Shown here: one piece after another, positions 16,736 to 26,310 of the stretch
Numbering within the stretch: the stretch's first letter is position 1
How the letters are laid out: each line of letters opens with the position of its first letter
DNA from: Saonia flava
Lineage (GTDB): Bacteria; Bacteroidota; Bacteroidia; Flavobacteriales; Flavobacteriaceae
Reading direction: 5' to 3'
NCBI RefSeq assembly: GCF_011927795.1
Contig: NZ_JAATJJ010000002.1
Span: forward strand, 248,001-312,000
DNA length: 64,000 nt
Translations under genes and position numbers: made by a program
The notes under the pieces: model-generated
The model's input: the letters and a program-made list of their open reading frames with translations, nothing else
What the model was told of the DNA's origin: nothing
Database searches by the model: none

Positions 16736-17623
16736 ATGAAAAAAACAAAAAACATTACTCTAATACTTGGATTTTTTTGGGCAACATTAAGTTTTGCCCA
16801 AGATATTAGTGAACTTTATGATAAGGCCAACAAATCTGTAGTTTTAATAAAAACACTCCAGCCAGAAATAATGGGAGATGGCAAAATAAAAACAATGATT
16901 GCGCTGGAGGGTCTTGGTTCTGGATTTGTTGTTTCAGAACAAGGAGATATCATGACAGCCTCCCATGTAGTACAAACCGCAGCATCCATACTTGTGGTTT
17001 TTTCAGATGGTGAAGAGGTTCCAGCTAAAGTTATGTACTCCTATCCCATGGCAGATGTTGCACTTATTAAACTTACCAAACCAAAAAGTACCTTGCTATC
17101 ACCGGTTACCTTGGCAGATTCCGATAAAGTTAAAATTGGTGAACAAGTCTTTGTTATTGGCGCACCTTTTGGATTGGGACACTCCCTATCCGTAGGGTAC
17201 GTTAGTGGTAAATACTCCCGAAAACATGTACTGAGTGGGTTTGTAACAACAGAATTTATTCAAACCGATGCTGCAATTAATGAAGGTAGTTCTGGTGGCC
17301 CCTTGTTCAATATGAAGGGAGAAGTTATAGGGATTGCCAGTTTCATTTTAAGTCATTCCCAAGGATTTCAAGGGATATCCTTTGCCGCTACTTCCAACAT
17401 AGCTAAAAGACTACTGAGCGAAGAACGACCTGTATGGACAGGTATAGAATCTTATTTTGTTACTGGGTCCCTGGCAGAGGTTTTAAATTTACCACAGAAG
17501 GCCGGCATATTGGTACAGAGGGTAGCACCCCTCTCATTAGGTGATGCCATGGGACTGCAAGGTGGTTTTTATAAAATGACGCTTAACGATGAAGAATTAT
17601 TGGTTGGAGGTGATATCTATTGA
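16736..17623 (+). CDS. Secreted trypsin-like (S1C, HtrA-type) serine protease with frameshifted PDZ domain
   Basis: Starts at ATG 16736 (a TTG at 16730 precedes it), with a signal peptide ending in SFAQ. The protease domain is intact: His in MTASHVV, Asp in MADVALIKL and Ser in NEGSSGGPLF. A PDZ domain begins near AEVLNLPQKAGILVQRV, but the frame ends at LLVGGDIY. After a one-base shift at about 17617 the remainder can be read to TAA 17767-17769 (LTLETIPLTNEDNLMSAWQL, then IKSSILRKGKVIELTGKIPQ). The annotated product thus lacks the last PDZ strands. The proteolytic part may still work, with altered substrate or trimer control; a sequencing error is also possible. Confidence 0.85.
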   Translation: MKKTKNITLILGFFWATLSFAQDISELYDKANKSVVLIKTLQPEIMGDGKIKTMIALEGLGSGFVVSEQGDIMTASHVVQTAASILVVFSDGEEVPAKVMYSYPMADVALIKLTKPKSTLLSPVTLADSDKVKIGEQVFVIGAPFGLGHSLSVGYVSGKYSRKHVLSGFVTTEFIQTDAAINEGSSGGPLFNMKGEVIGIASFILSHSQGFQGISFAATSNIAKRLLSEERPVWTGIESYFVTGSLAEVLNLPQKAGILVQRVAPLSLGDAMGLQGGFYKMTLNDEELLVGGDIY

Positions 17624-18004
17624 CCCTAGAAACCATTCCTTTGACAAATGAAGATAACCTAATGAGCGCATGGCAATTGGTACAAGGTCTAAAACCGGGC
17701 AGCAATATAAAATCCTCAATTCTAAGAAAAGGTAAGGTTATAGAATTAACAGGTAAAATTCCACAATAATAACCAGAGTCGTAACTCTCAACTACATAAG
17801 AACATTTTCCATATAAAAATTGATACCGATATTTTTAGATTCTTTTGTTCCTGTACCATTGCCATAATTTCAACCTAGGCCCTTATTCCTCTTTACTGGC
17901 AAAATATATGGATTGTATGATTAATATCATTCCCAAACCATTTTGCTTAAAATATTTTTGTTGGACACTATGTATTTAAAAAATATCCAAACATATCCCA
18001 GTAA

Positions 18005-19966
18005 ATGAATAAAGAACCCATCAAAAAAAATAAAAAGTTCAATTGGTTCAAAAAGAACAATCCAAAATCTCCTAGTGGAGGATATGGTTTTGGATGGTTT
18101 TACTTTTTTCTATATGCCGCAGTGTTGTTCTTTTCTTTGTTCTTAAATCCCATTTCCAACCTTAAAGAAACCAGTTGGTCGGTTTTTGAGCATACCATGT
18201 TGGCACAGCATGATGTTGAAAAAATAGTAGTGGTCAACAAAGAAACAGCAGAAATATATATAAAAAAGGATCATCTAGAAGACCCAAAATACAAGGAAAT
18301 TCTTAAAGGGAAATTCAGTTCCACAGATGGACCCCACTATTTCATAACCATTGGCTCGGTAGAAATGTTTGAGGAAAAAGTACAAAAAGCCCAAATGGAT
18401 TTTTCCCAAGAAGACAAAATAGATATTAGCTACGAAAACAGAACCGGTTGGGGAAATATCCTATCATGGATTTTACCTTTAGGGCTTTTTATTTTCTTTT
18501 GGCTGTTCCTACTTAGGAGAATGGGAAAGGGAAAAAATACGGGCAGCTCTTTGTTCAACTTTGGAAAATCTACCCCTTTGCTTACCGAAAAAGGAGCTAA
18601 AAGTTCTGTAACCTTTAATGATATTGCAGGCTTAAAGGAGGCCAAGACGGAAGTTATGGAAGTGGTCGACTTTCTAAAAAACCCAGAGACCTATACCAAA
18701 CTTGGGGCTAAAATTCCCAAAGGAGTCATGTTGGTAGGTCCTCCCGGAACAGGAAAAACACTAATGGCTAGAGCTGTAGCCGGGGAGGCCCAGGTTCCTT
18801 TTTTCTCCATGTCCGGTTCGGAATTTGTGGAAATGTTTGTTGGTGTTGGAGCTTCTAGAGTACGTGATTTGTTTAAAAAGGCCAAAGAAAAGGCCCCCAG
18901 TATCATTTTCATTGACGAGATTGATGCCGTGGGACGTTCCCGCGGTAAGATAAATGCATTTCAAGCAAATGATGAGCGTGAAAGTACACTCAACCAATTG
19001 CTCACAGAATTGGACGGATTTGGCCCCAATACAGGTGTGATTGTCCTAGCGGCTACCAACCGGCCAGATATTCTGGACAAAGCTTTGTTACGCCCAGGAA
19101 GATTTGATAGACATATCTATTTAGAGCTTCCTACAAAAGAAGAACGTATTGAAATTTTTAAAGTTCACGTTCGTCCCCTTAAATATGCAAAAACAGTTGA
19201 TTTAGGTACTCTGGCCGCACTTAGTCCTGGATTTTCAGGAGCAGATATTGCCAATATGTGCAATGAGGCAGCTTTGATCGCGGCCCGTAAAAAGAAAAAA
19301 GAAGTAGAACAAAGTGATTTCATGGAAGCAAGAGATCGTGTGGTGGGCGGAATTGAACGCAAGAGCAAAATTATTTCACAGGAGGAAAAAACAATTGTTG
19401 CCTATCACGAAGCAGGCCATGCCGTGGCAAGCTGGTATTTAAAAAATGTGGATTCTTTGGTTAAAGTATCCATTATTCCCAGGGGGAAGTCACTGGGTTC
19501 TGCATGGTACCTGCCAGAAGAACGCCAAATTGTTACAAAGTCACAGTTTATGGACCAAATTTGTGCTTCTTTAGGTGGGCGCGCAGCCGAAGAAATTATT
19601 TTTGGAGAACCTTCATCTGGTGCTTTGGATGATTTGGAAAAGGTAACCAAACAAGCCTATAATATGGTTTCCTATTACGGATTGGACGAGGAAGTTGGTC
19701 CAATAAGTTTTTATGATTCCTCGGGCCAAAATGAACGCATATTGGGCAAACCCTATAGTGAGAGCATGGCTCAATTAATTGATAAAGAAGTACGGGATTT
19801 AGTAACAACAGCCTATGAAAAAACAAAAAATCTTTTGCTGGAGCATAGGGACCAATTAGAAAAACTAGCTCAAATGCTCTTAAAAAAAGAAGTCGTGGAA
19901 AAAGAAGATCTAGAAGAAATTCTAGGTGAAAGGGGGGTGGAAATTCTAGTGAACCCTAAGGAATAA
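18005..19966 (+). CDS. ftsH: ATP-dependent zinc metalloprotease FtsH
   Basis: 653 residues, normal FtsH length. Two N-terminal membrane segments (about 29-50 and 150-170) flank a periplasmic FtsH-extracellular domain. The AAA module has Walker A GPPGTGKT (245-252), Walker [10 protein letters not shown] and the second region of homology ([18 protein letters not shown]). The M41 protease has zinc motif HEAGH at about 468. It degrades membrane and short-lived cytosolic proteins from the inner membrane. It stands alone, with 235 bp of non-coding sequence before it. Bacteroidota often carry more than one FtsH, so this may be a second copy. Confidence 0.96.
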   Translation: MNKEPIKKNKKFNWFKKNNPKSPSGGYGFGWFYFFLYAAVLFFSLFLNPISNLKETSWSVFEHTMLAQHDVEKIVVVNKETAEIYIKKDHLEDPKYKEILKGKFSSTDGPHYFITIGSVEMFEEKVQKAQMDFSQEDKIDISYENRTGWGNILSWILPLGLFIFFWLFLLRRMGKGKNTGSSLFNFGKSTPLLTEKGAKSSVTFNDIAGLKEAKTEVMEVVDFLKNPETYTKLGAKIPKGVMLVGPPGTGKTLMARAVAGEAQVPFFSMSGSEFVEMFVGVGASRVRDLFKKAKEKAPSIIFIDEIDAVGRSRGKINAFQANDERESTLNQLLTELDGFGPNTGVIVLAATNRPDILDKALLRPGRFDRHIYLELPTKEERIEIFKVHVRPLKYAKTVDLGTLAALSPGFSGADIANMCNEAALIAARKKKKEVEQSDFMEARDRVVGGIERKSKIISQEEKTIVAYHEAGHAVASWYLKNVDSLVKVSIIPRGKSLGSAWYLPEERQIVTKSQFMDQICASLGGRAAEEIIFGEPSSGALDDLEKVTKQAYNMVSYYGLDEEVGPISFYDSSGQNERILGKPYSESMAQLIDKEVRDLVTTAYEKTKNLLLEHRDQLEKLAQMLLKKEVVEKEDLEEILGERGVEILVNPKE

Positions 19967-20041
19967 ATTTTTAATGTAAAATTGAGCTTAAAGTGCACTA
20001 TTATGAATAGGCCCAGCTAAATTTTAGCTACTTATTTTTTA

Positions 20042-20081
20042 AAAATAGCCCTGATTTACTATATTTAATTGGAGCTATTTT
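20042..20081 (+). terminator. Possible terminator after ftsH
   Basis: AAAATAGC (20042-20049) pairs with GCTATTTT (20074-20081), followed by further T residues. The loop is long (24 nt), so this is only a candidate. Confidence 0.35.
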
Positions 20082-20107
20082 TTTATTTAAAACAATAAAT
20101 AAGAGGA

Positions 20108-20872
20108 ATGAAAATTATTTCATGGAACGTTAATGGCATACGCGCCGTTGTTAAAAAGGATTTTTTTGAAAACATAAACCAATTAAACCCAGATATCCTT
20201 TGTCTACAGGAAACCAAGGCGCAGTACAATGAGGTGGAAAAAGCATTGGCCCCAATGACCACGTATCACAAAGAATACAACTCGGCCGATAAAAAAGGAT
20301 ACTCAGGAACGGCAATATTGAGTAAAATGGAACCTACTAACATTAAAGATGATATGGGTATCGCCGAACATGATGAGGAAGGTAGGGTACAATGTGCAGA
20401 GTACCCTAATTTCTACTTGGTCAATGTATATGTTCCCAACTCTGGCCAACAATTGGATAGGCTGGACTACCGAAAAAAATGGGATGCCGATTTTTTAAAT
20501 TACTTAAAGGACCTGGAAAAAACAAAGCCTGTCATTGTTTGTGGCGATTTTAATGTAGCGCACAAACCCATTGACCTTAAAAACGACAAATCCAATTATA
20601 ACAAAACAGCGGGCTATACCCAGGTTGAAATTGACGGTATGGATAATTTTTTAACCTCCGGCTTTGTAGATACATTTAGGCACTTGCACCCCAATGAGGT
20701 GGCCTATACCTATTGGAGCTATCGTTTTAAGGCACGGGAACGCAACACAGGTTGGAGAATTGACTACTTTTTAATTAGCAATTCCATTTTGGACAAAGTT
20801 AAGAATGTAAATATATGTTCGGATGTTCTTGGCTCCGATCATTGCCCCATAGCACTGGAAATTGATTTATGA
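20108..20872 (+). CDS. xth: Exodeoxyribonuclease III (AP endonuclease)
   Basis: 254 residues of the endonuclease/exonuclease/phosphatase fold. Family motifs are ISWNVNGIRAV, PDILCLQETKA (metal-binding Glu), YSGTAILSK, LVNVYVPNSGQ, VCGDFNVAHKPIDL (catalytic Asp/Asn), GWRIDYFLIS and the C-terminal SDHCPIALEI with the catalytic Asp-His. It repairs abasic sites and degrades one strand of duplex DNA from 3' ends. RBS-like AAGAGGA lies directly upstream of ATG 20108. Length and motifs are complete. Confidence 0.95.
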   Translation: MKIISWNVNGIRAVVKKDFFENINQLNPDILCLQETKAQYNEVEKALAPMTTYHKEYNSADKKGYSGTAILSKMEPTNIKDDMGIAEHDEEGRVQCAEYPNFYLVNVYVPNSGQQLDRLDYRKKWDADFLNYLKDLEKTKPVIVCGDFNVAHKPIDLKNDKSNYNKTAGYTQVEIDGMDNFLTSGFVDTFRHLHPNEVAYTYWSYRFKARERNTGWRIDYFLISNSILDKVKNVNICSDVLGSDHCPIALEIDL

Positions 20873-20885
20873 TATTCAAAGGAAA

Positions 20886-21239
20886 TCATTTATTAAAATA
20901 GTTCTTTAAAACCTCTAGTTGCCACTTACCTACCTCGGTAAGTCTTGCATCTGCATTCATAAGTACCAGTGCATACCCCAATCGGGACAGTTTGCAATCG
21001 CGGATAATTTCCTTGTTCATTCCACTAAAAATGGGCATAAAGTGTTGGCGTAGATCAATACCGGAAGACCTGCCTGCCCTCATTGCCTGTACCACTCCAT
21101 CTGTAATTTGTTTTGGGGACAACCCCTTGTCCAAAAAATCACTTGCCAAATACCTCATTCTTAGACTATAATAAAAATCCATGAAGTTGGCTATGCTATC
21201 GGAGGTCTTATATTCTTTTGTGAAAATTGCAATTTCCAT
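20886..21239 (-). CDS. Hypothetical protein, 117 residues
   Basis: Starts at ATG 21239 and is convergent with xth (13 bp apart). It has no signal peptide, no membrane segment and no motif I recognise. The sequence is mixed charged/hydrophobic and predicted mainly helical (for example SIANFMDFYYSLRMRYLASD, LSRLGYALVLMNADARLTEV). It has the codon character of a real gene and no competing frame. It may be co-transcribed with the coiled-coil gene at 21318, 78 bp upstream. Function unknown. Confidence 0.65.
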   Translation of the reverse strand: MEIAIFTKEYKTSDSIANFMDFYYSLRMRYLASDFLDKGLSPKQITDGVVQAMRAGRSSGIDLRQHFMPIFSGMNKEIIRDCKLSRLGYALVLMNADARLTEVGKWQLEVLKNYFNK

Positions 21240-21317
21240 ACATGATCTATTTAGCGTACTAATTGTTAGGGTTTAGCATCTCTTGGCCCAATGCCCAATA
21301 GTTAATTCCACTTGCTG

Positions 21318-21725
21318 TCAGAGTTTTTTTGCATACCCAAATACCATTTTTTTGAATTCCTTAAAATCATTTGAAAAAATATCCATTCTTTCTTTTAAGT
21401 TGCGGTGTTTGTCACGGTACTCCCCATCTGCCAAACCTTTTTCTTGGGTATGTAATTTGGACAATAGTTTTTCATGGCCCCTAATGTCATCCGCTAAATA
21501 ATCAAAAAGGTTTGCATGGATCTTATCTAAATTTTCCAGCATTTTCCCATACTCGGATTTGGTTTTCTCCTTAAGTTCTTTTTTTTGTAGCAAGTCTGCA
21601 AAAAAACGAGTTTCATCTTTCCAAAAGGCAATGGTTTCTAACCATTCCCTACTTTCTTGGTGCAGCACATTTAGTCCTGCGCCCAACAAAAATTCTGTTT
21701 TAGGGTTTAAACTTGTTGCATTCAT
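21318..21725 (-). CDS. Hypothetical helical (coiled-coil-like) protein, 135 residues
   Basis: Starts at ATG 21725. The sequence is rich in Lys, Glu and Leu with heptad-like runs (KKELKEKTKSEYGKMLENLD, GHEKLLSKLHTQEKGLADGE), so a helical-bundle or coiled-coil cytoplasmic protein is likely. No signal peptide, membrane segment or catalytic motif was seen. It precedes the hypothetical gene at 20886-21239 on the same strand, a possible two-gene unit. Function unknown. Confidence 0.65.
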   Translation of the reverse strand: MNATSLNPKTEFLLGAGLNVLHQESREWLETIAFWKDETRFFADLLQKKELKEKTKSEYGKMLENLDKIHANLFDYLADDIRGHEKLLSKLHTQEKGLADGEYRDKHRNLKERMDIFSNDFKEFKKMVFGYAKKL

Positions 21726-22038
21726 GATAGATAGTGTATTGTTTGTTAAACGCTGTAAAGTTGCAAACTTGTTTTATTGGAGCAAATGATCTAGATCAGT
21801 ATTGTGCCATTTTAGCACTACAAATTCTTCACCAAAACTTATACAAATAACCCATGCCTACTATTGTTTTTTATAAACCATTAATTAGTAATATCTTAGT
21901 GACAAGAATTACCTCCCCCACTTAAGACCAAAAAAATTAAGGCCTAACCTTGTTACATGTGCTGAACTTGTTTCAGTCAATATAACTTATTAAAATGTGC
22001 AATATTTTAATGGTATAAACAATTTTATAAGAAATTCT
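21726..22038. other. Intergenic region between the hypothetical pair and the TlpA-like gene
   Basis: 313 bp of AT-rich sequence that must hold divergent promoters. A short open frame (21997-22038) in front of the TlpA-like gene is not translated in my reading. No tRNA, clear operator or hairpin terminator was seen. Confidence 0.4.
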
Positions 22039-23166
22039 ATGAAAAAAATAGCTCCCATATTGCTTTTAATTTTCATAATTATTAGTTGCAAAAAAGTAAA
22101 ACCTAAAGAATATTATTCTATTAAAGGTAAAATAGAAAATTTCAATGGGAACATATATTTAACAAAGGCATTATTTGACGATGAATACTATTTTGACAAC
22201 TCCTTAAAGGACAGCGTTCTAGTAAGTGATGGAAAATTTGAATTTAGACTAAGTACAAAAAACAATTTCCCCTTGCCTTTTTATATTGAAACTGATAAAA
22301 CAAAAACTTCTCATTTTATATTAGAACCCAAAGACCAACAAATAATAATCGATAGTTTATATTATAATGTTTTCCCTAAAATAATCTGTAAAAACTCAAC
22401 AATTCAAAAAGAACAATTGATTTTGAAAGAGCGAATATCTATAGCTTTAGAAAAGTTTAAAACAGAATTCAAAAAAATTAAAAGTCCAGATTTTCCAAAA
22501 GATTCAATTGAGAAATCAGCAATAAATGCAAGAGAAAAACTGACTTTTGAATCAAATTTAATTTTAAAGGAATTCGCTAAAGATTACCCAAATTCATTCG
22601 TTTCTTTTTGGAAAATAGCTATGAATATTCAGTATAATGGGTATAATGAAGAACTGGAAAATGCGTATAACAATCTTTCAACTACAATTAAACAGTCTAA
22701 AGTTTCGAATGTACTATTACAAAATATATTAAAAGCAAAAACATTTAAAATTGGCAATCATTTTCCGATTATAAAATTGAAAAATAAAGAATTAAATGAA
22801 ATTGTATTAAATGTTACTGAAAACTCAAAAGCTGATTATTCTCTTGTAGATTTTTGGTTTAGTAATTGTGGACCTTGTATTGCTCAATTCCCTAAATTAA
22901 AGGAATTACATTCAAAGTATAATCCAAAACAATTTAATATTATTAGTATTTCAACTGATAAAACTAAGGACATAGATAATTGGTATAAAATTATGGAACA
23001 GAAAAATATGACCTGGCCAAACTTATTAGATGAAAATGGAACTAAAAGTTCAACATTGGGTATCGTCTCGTTTCCAACAAATTACCTTTTAAATAAAAAA
23101 GGAATTATTATTAAAAAGAATATTTCATTAATAGAATTAGAAAAACTTTTTGAAAAAGCTGAATAA
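22039..23166 (+). CDS. TlpA-like thioredoxin-fold lipoprotein with N-terminal DUF4369-like domain
   Basis: About 375 residues from ATG 22039, chosen because MKKIAPILLLIFIIISCKK is a lipoprotein signal; the ATG at 21997 would put 14 polar residues before it. The N-terminal beta-rich part (YYSIKGKIENFNGNIYLTKA) resembles DUF4369. The C-terminal thioredoxin/AhpC-TSA domain has the redox motif in WFSNCGPCIAQFPKL and cis-Pro in IVSFPTNYLL. Such proteins reduce or isomerise disulfides at the membrane facing the periplasm. The gene is more AT-rich than its neighbours, a mild hint of separate history. No operon partner. Confidence 0.85.
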   Translation: MKKIAPILLLIFIIISCKKVKPKEYYSIKGKIENFNGNIYLTKALFDDEYYFDNSLKDSVLVSDGKFEFRLSTKNNFPLPFYIETDKTKTSHFILEPKDQQIIIDSLYYNVFPKIICKNSTIQKEQLILKERISIALEKFKTEFKKIKSPDFPKDSIEKSAINAREKLTFESNLILKEFAKDYPNSFVSFWKIAMNIQYNGYNEELENAYNNLSTTIKQSKVSNVLLQNILKAKTFKIGNHFPIIKLKNKELNEIVLNVTENSKADYSLVDFWFSNCGPCIAQFPKLKELHSKYNPKQFNIISISTDKTKDIDNWYKIMEQKNMTWPNLLDENGTKSSTLGIVSFPTNYLLNKKGIIIKKNISLIELEKLFEKAE

Positions 23167-23402
23167 AAATATTTGAGATTACCTACTGCGTAACAAAAAT
23201 GCCCAAAAAATTGTTCCATTATGCTAGAAATTAAAAGTAGACTAGTTATGGTATTTAAACATGAACATCGCAAAATTATGGTATATCAACCGCAACTTTT
23301 CCAAGCCAAAACCAATAACGAAACAATCCAAAACATATAAAAAAATCCTTGCTAAAGTTTTTAACAATGATTTTTATTTTAGCTTTTATAATTAGTCCTG
23401 TG

Positions 23403-24350
23403 CTACCCTTCCACGGCACTGGCCACACTGGATTTCATTTTAGAGATGCCCATTTTACAGGCCTCCAAAGCATCCATTTTCCAGACGTCTTCATTAAAGA
23501 TTTCTAAAGAAAGCACTATGGGCACTCCTTTACTATTAAGAGTTTGCAGTATTTTATCCATTGGGGCATCCCCATCACCGGGCATCACCCGCATGGCGTC
23601 CGTTAATTCTTGTTTGGCAATATTCCCCGGATAATCGTTTATATGGAACATCTGTATTTTGCTGCCATTGATCATTTCCAAAGCCTCAAAAGGGGAACCT
23701 CCCCTACGCAAATGGTATACATCTGGTAAAATTACGGCATCTGGGTGTCCGCATTCCGCAGCCACAAAAAGGGTCTCTCCAAACAAATGCAGGTTCTGGG
23801 AAAAGCCCCATAGCTCCAATTGTGGCAATACGCCCATTTCTTTTCCAAGCTCGCACATCTTTCCAAAACGTTCCGCTGCTTTTAATAAATCCAGTCCCGG
23901 TTCGTTGGTTGCTCCCATCGGTGGTGCCGCTATTCTTTTACAGCCTATTTGCGCCAACAGGTCCATTTCTTGCTTTACTTGTTCCATGGCCTTGTTGCGC
24001 TGTACCTCATCATCCACGATCCACGCCGCAAAACCTATGGAGTCTTCTATGGTAAGCCCCAAATCGGCCGCCTTTTTTCTAACATCGGCCGTGGCACCCC
24101 CATTTTTAAGGTAGGCCTGCAAGGTATTCATCCATATTTCTATACCATCGAACCCCGCTTGGGCCGCCACGTCCATCTCACCCATAAGACCCAAGTTCTG
24201 GGTACGTATGGTACTGGTGTTTAAACAGTATTTAAAGTTGTGGCTTTTCCCATTTTCTGGCCTATTGGATGCAAACATTTCTGTAATGCCACCCAAGCTC
24301 AATGCAGCTCCCGTTGCCAGTGTTGATTTTAATACATTTCTTCTGTTCAT
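23403..24350 (-). CDS. Exported sugar phosphate isomerase/epimerase-like TIM-barrel protein
   Basis: 315 residues with a Tat-like leader (NRRNVLKSTLATGAALSLGG) and a xylose-isomerase-like TIM barrel (AP_endonuc_2). Typical stretches are AAQAGFDGIEIWMNTL, KQEMDLLAQIGCKRIAAPP, LELWGFSQNLHLFGET, VILPDVYHLRRGG, MFHINDYPGN and VMPGDGDAPMDKIL. The likely metal ligands are the Glu, Asp and His in these strands. Exported members of this family are frequent in Bacteroidota sugar clusters and mostly uncharacterised; the substrate here is unknown. It is transcribed alone, divergent from the Crp-type regulator. Confidence 0.85.
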   Translation of the reverse strand: MNRRNVLKSTLATGAALSLGGITEMFASNRPENGKSHNFKYCLNTSTIRTQNLGLMGEMDVAAQAGFDGIEIWMNTLQAYLKNGGATADVRKKAADLGLTIEDSIGFAAWIVDDEVQRNKAMEQVKQEMDLLAQIGCKRIAAPPMGATNEPGLDLLKAAERFGKMCELGKEMGVLPQLELWGFSQNLHLFGETLFVAAECGHPDAVILPDVYHLRRGGSPFEALEMINGSKIQMFHINDYPGNIAKQELTDAMRVMPGDGDAPMDKILQTLNSKGVPIVLSLEIFNEDVWKMDALEACKMGISKMKSSVASAVEG

Positions 24351-24556
24351 AATTGGTTGTGGTTATTCCAGACTCTAATATAACGAAAGAATTGCACCCC
24401 ATAAAAAAAGGGCATTTACTTAACAATAATAATTGGACACCCTACTTTTTGACAACCCTATTTGAACCTAAAAAAATTAAATCTTACCTTAGTTATTCGT
24501 TCCTCTACCCTTTTAAAACAAGGGCATCTTACCCTTGTAGGTCATAACAAACGAAA

Positions 24557-25162
24557 ATGAAGATTGACAAAGAAAAATACATTACCAATCTAAGATTAAA
24601 ATTTGAAAGTTACGCTCCCATTACCAAAGAGTCCTGGTCGTTAATTAAATCCATAGTTACGTTCCAAACCTTAAAAAAGGGTGAAACCCTCCTAAGAAAT
24701 GGGCAAATTGCAAAAAATCTACATTTTATAGGCAACGGGGCTTTAAGGGCATACGTAACGGATCTTGAAGGAAATATATATAACAAAAATATTTTTCTAG
24801 AAACCGATTTTGCCGGTTCAACAGTTTCGTGTCTTTTAAGCACTCCATCCAACTTTACCTTGGAAGCCTTGGAGGATACCCTTCTTATTAGCCTTGACTA
24901 TAAAAAATACAGGCAATTTATAGCCGAAAAGATTGACCTAAAAGATTTCTACATTGCCTATTTGGAGAACAATTGGGTCATTGAAAAGGAACAAAGGGAA
25001 ATTTCCTTGGTCATGGAAAATGCAACCGAAAGGTATTTAAAACTGCTTTCACAACATCCCAATATTGACCAGAGAATACAGCAGCTGCATCTTGCCGCCC
25101 ATCTAGGAATTACCCCTACACAGTTAAGTAGAATCCGAAAAGATCTAAAGAAAAATTCTTAA
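24557..25162 (+). CDS. Crp/Fnr family transcriptional regulator
   Basis: 201 residues. The N-terminal cyclic-nucleotide-binding-type beta roll contains TLKKGETLLRNGQIAKNLHF and SLDYKKYRQFIAE. The C-terminal winged helix contains QRIQQLHLAAHLGITPTQLS, the recognition helix region. It lacks the canonical cAMP-contact motif and Fnr cysteines, as is usual for the many small Crp-like regulators of Bacteroidota, so its ligand is unknown. It lies 72 bp upstream of the nitroreductase operon and may control it. A short frame at 24353-24547 upstream is not considered real. Confidence 0.88.
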   Translation: MKIDKEKYITNLRLKFESYAPITKESWSLIKSIVTFQTLKKGETLLRNGQIAKNLHFIGNGALRAYVTDLEGNIYNKNIFLETDFAGSTVSCLLSTPSNFTLEALEDTLLISLDYKKYRQFIAEKIDLKDFYIAYLENNWVIEKEQREISLVMENATERYLKLLSQHPNIDQRIQQLHLAAHLGITPTQLSRIRKDLKKNS

Positions 25163-25234
25163 ATCAACATATGTAAATGCAAGGCTCATTGGCCCATGAT
25201 ATTTTTGCCCTATAAATCAATTAAAAAAAACATC

Positions 25235-25864
25235 ATGGAATTATTAAACAATCTAAAATGGCGCTATGCCACAAAACATTTTGATCCGTCAAAGAAGGTT
25301 TCTACAGAAAACCTGGATATGTTAAAAGAGGCCGTCCAATTATCCGTATCCTCCTATGGTCTTCAACTCTATAAGGTGCTGGTTGTGGAAAACAAGCAAA
25401 TAAGAGAAAAATTAAAACCTGCTTCATGGAATCAAAACCAAATAACCGATGCTTCCCATCTCTTCATTTTTTGTAATTATACAGACGTAAAAAGCAAACA
25501 TGTTGATGGGTATATTGAGCTAATCGCTAACAAACAGGGCATAGATGTAAGTGATTTAAGTGGGTATGGAGATTTTATGAAAGAAAAAATTGGTGAAATG
25601 GCAGAAGAAGAACAAAAAAGCTGGACCATAAGACAAACATACCTTGCCCTTGGCAATTTACTTAATGCCTGTGCGGAACTAAAAATAGATGCCTGTCCCA
25701 TGGAAGGATTTGAAGCTGAGAAGTACAATGAAATTTTGGGCCTTACAGAACAAGGATTAAATGCAGCGGTAATTGCGCCCGTAGGGTATAGATCACAGGA
25801 GGACCAAACACAGTTCCGTCCTAAAGTTAGAAAACCGTTGAATGAATTATTCGAGGTGCTATGA
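25235..25864 (+). CDS. NAD(P)H-dependent nitroreductase-family oxidoreductase
   Basis: 209 residues from ATG 25235, chosen over the ATG at 25196 because the family begins at MELLNNLKWRYATKHFD. The FMN-binding nitroreductase signatures are RYATKHFDPSKKV, LQLYKVLVVENKQIREKL and the C-terminal APVGYRSQEDQTQ. Similar to NfsB-type flavoenzymes reducing quinones or nitro-compounds with NAD(P)H. Its TGA overlaps the ATG of the next gene (ATGA), so it is translationally coupled to the transporter and, through it, to the acetyltransferase. Confidence 0.9.
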   Translation: MELLNNLKWRYATKHFDPSKKVSTENLDMLKEAVQLSVSSYGLQLYKVLVVENKQIREKLKPASWNQNQITDASHLFIFCNYTDVKSKHVDGYIELIANKQGIDVSDLSGYGDFMKEKIGEMAEEEQKSWTIRQTYLALGNLLNACAELKIDACPMEGFEAEKYNEILGLTEQGLNAAVIAPVGYRSQEDQTQFRPKVRKPLNELFEVL

Positions 25865-26310
25865 ACCAATATACATTATCTCTACTAGCAGTTATTGGGG
25901 GTGTTCTTTTGGCCGCTCAAGGGGGCCTAAATTCCAGTTTGGGCGTACTGTTAAAAAATCCGTTACTTGCTTCTATCGCAGCCTTTTTAAGTAGTACACT
26001 GTTTGCCTTTGCTTTTGCCGTATTAAGTGTTAAAAACACCCCTACATGGATAGAAATAAAACAAATCCCCATTTATTTATGGTTTACAGGGGGCCTGTTC
26101 AGTGTTTTGGGAATCAGTCTATATTATTATACCATTCCAAAACTTGGTATCTCCACCATGATTTCATTGGGGTTGTTTGGGCAACTGGCATTTTCGGTAA
26201 TAGCTGGTCATTACGGATGGTTAAACCTGCCGAAAGAACCTATCACAATTAATAGAACAGCAGGAATAATTACGATGTTATCGGGAATTTTATTGATCAA
26301 TATAAAATGA
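25861..26310 (+). CDS. DMT-superfamily small membrane transporter (YdcZ/DUF606-like)
   Basis: 149 residues with five or so hydrophobic segments. The start LLAVIGGVLLAAQGGLNSSL and the central GLFSVLGISLYYYTIPKLG are typical of the DUF606/YdcZ family, thought to be multidrug or metabolite exporters. It overlaps both neighbours by four bases (ATGA), forming a nitroreductase-transporter-GNAT operon. Substrate unknown; a role in coping with small toxic molecules is inference from the neighbours. Confidence 0.85.
   Translation: MNQYTLSLLAVIGGVLLAAQGGLNSSLGVLLKNPLLASIAAFLSSTLFAFAFAVLSVKNTPTWIEIKQIPIYLWFTGGLFSVLGISLYYYTIPKLGISTMISLGLFGQLAFSVIAGHYGWLNLPKEPITINRTAGIITMLSGILLINIK

Noticed and set aside
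17600-17640. Programmed frameshift in the protease gene
   Set aside because: No slippery heptamer or downstream pseudoknot was apparent; mutation or sequencing error is more likely.
24353-24547. 64-codon open frame between the TIM-barrel gene and the Crp-type regulator
   Set aside because: No ribosome-binding site, domain or coding character; it lies in the divergent promoter region.
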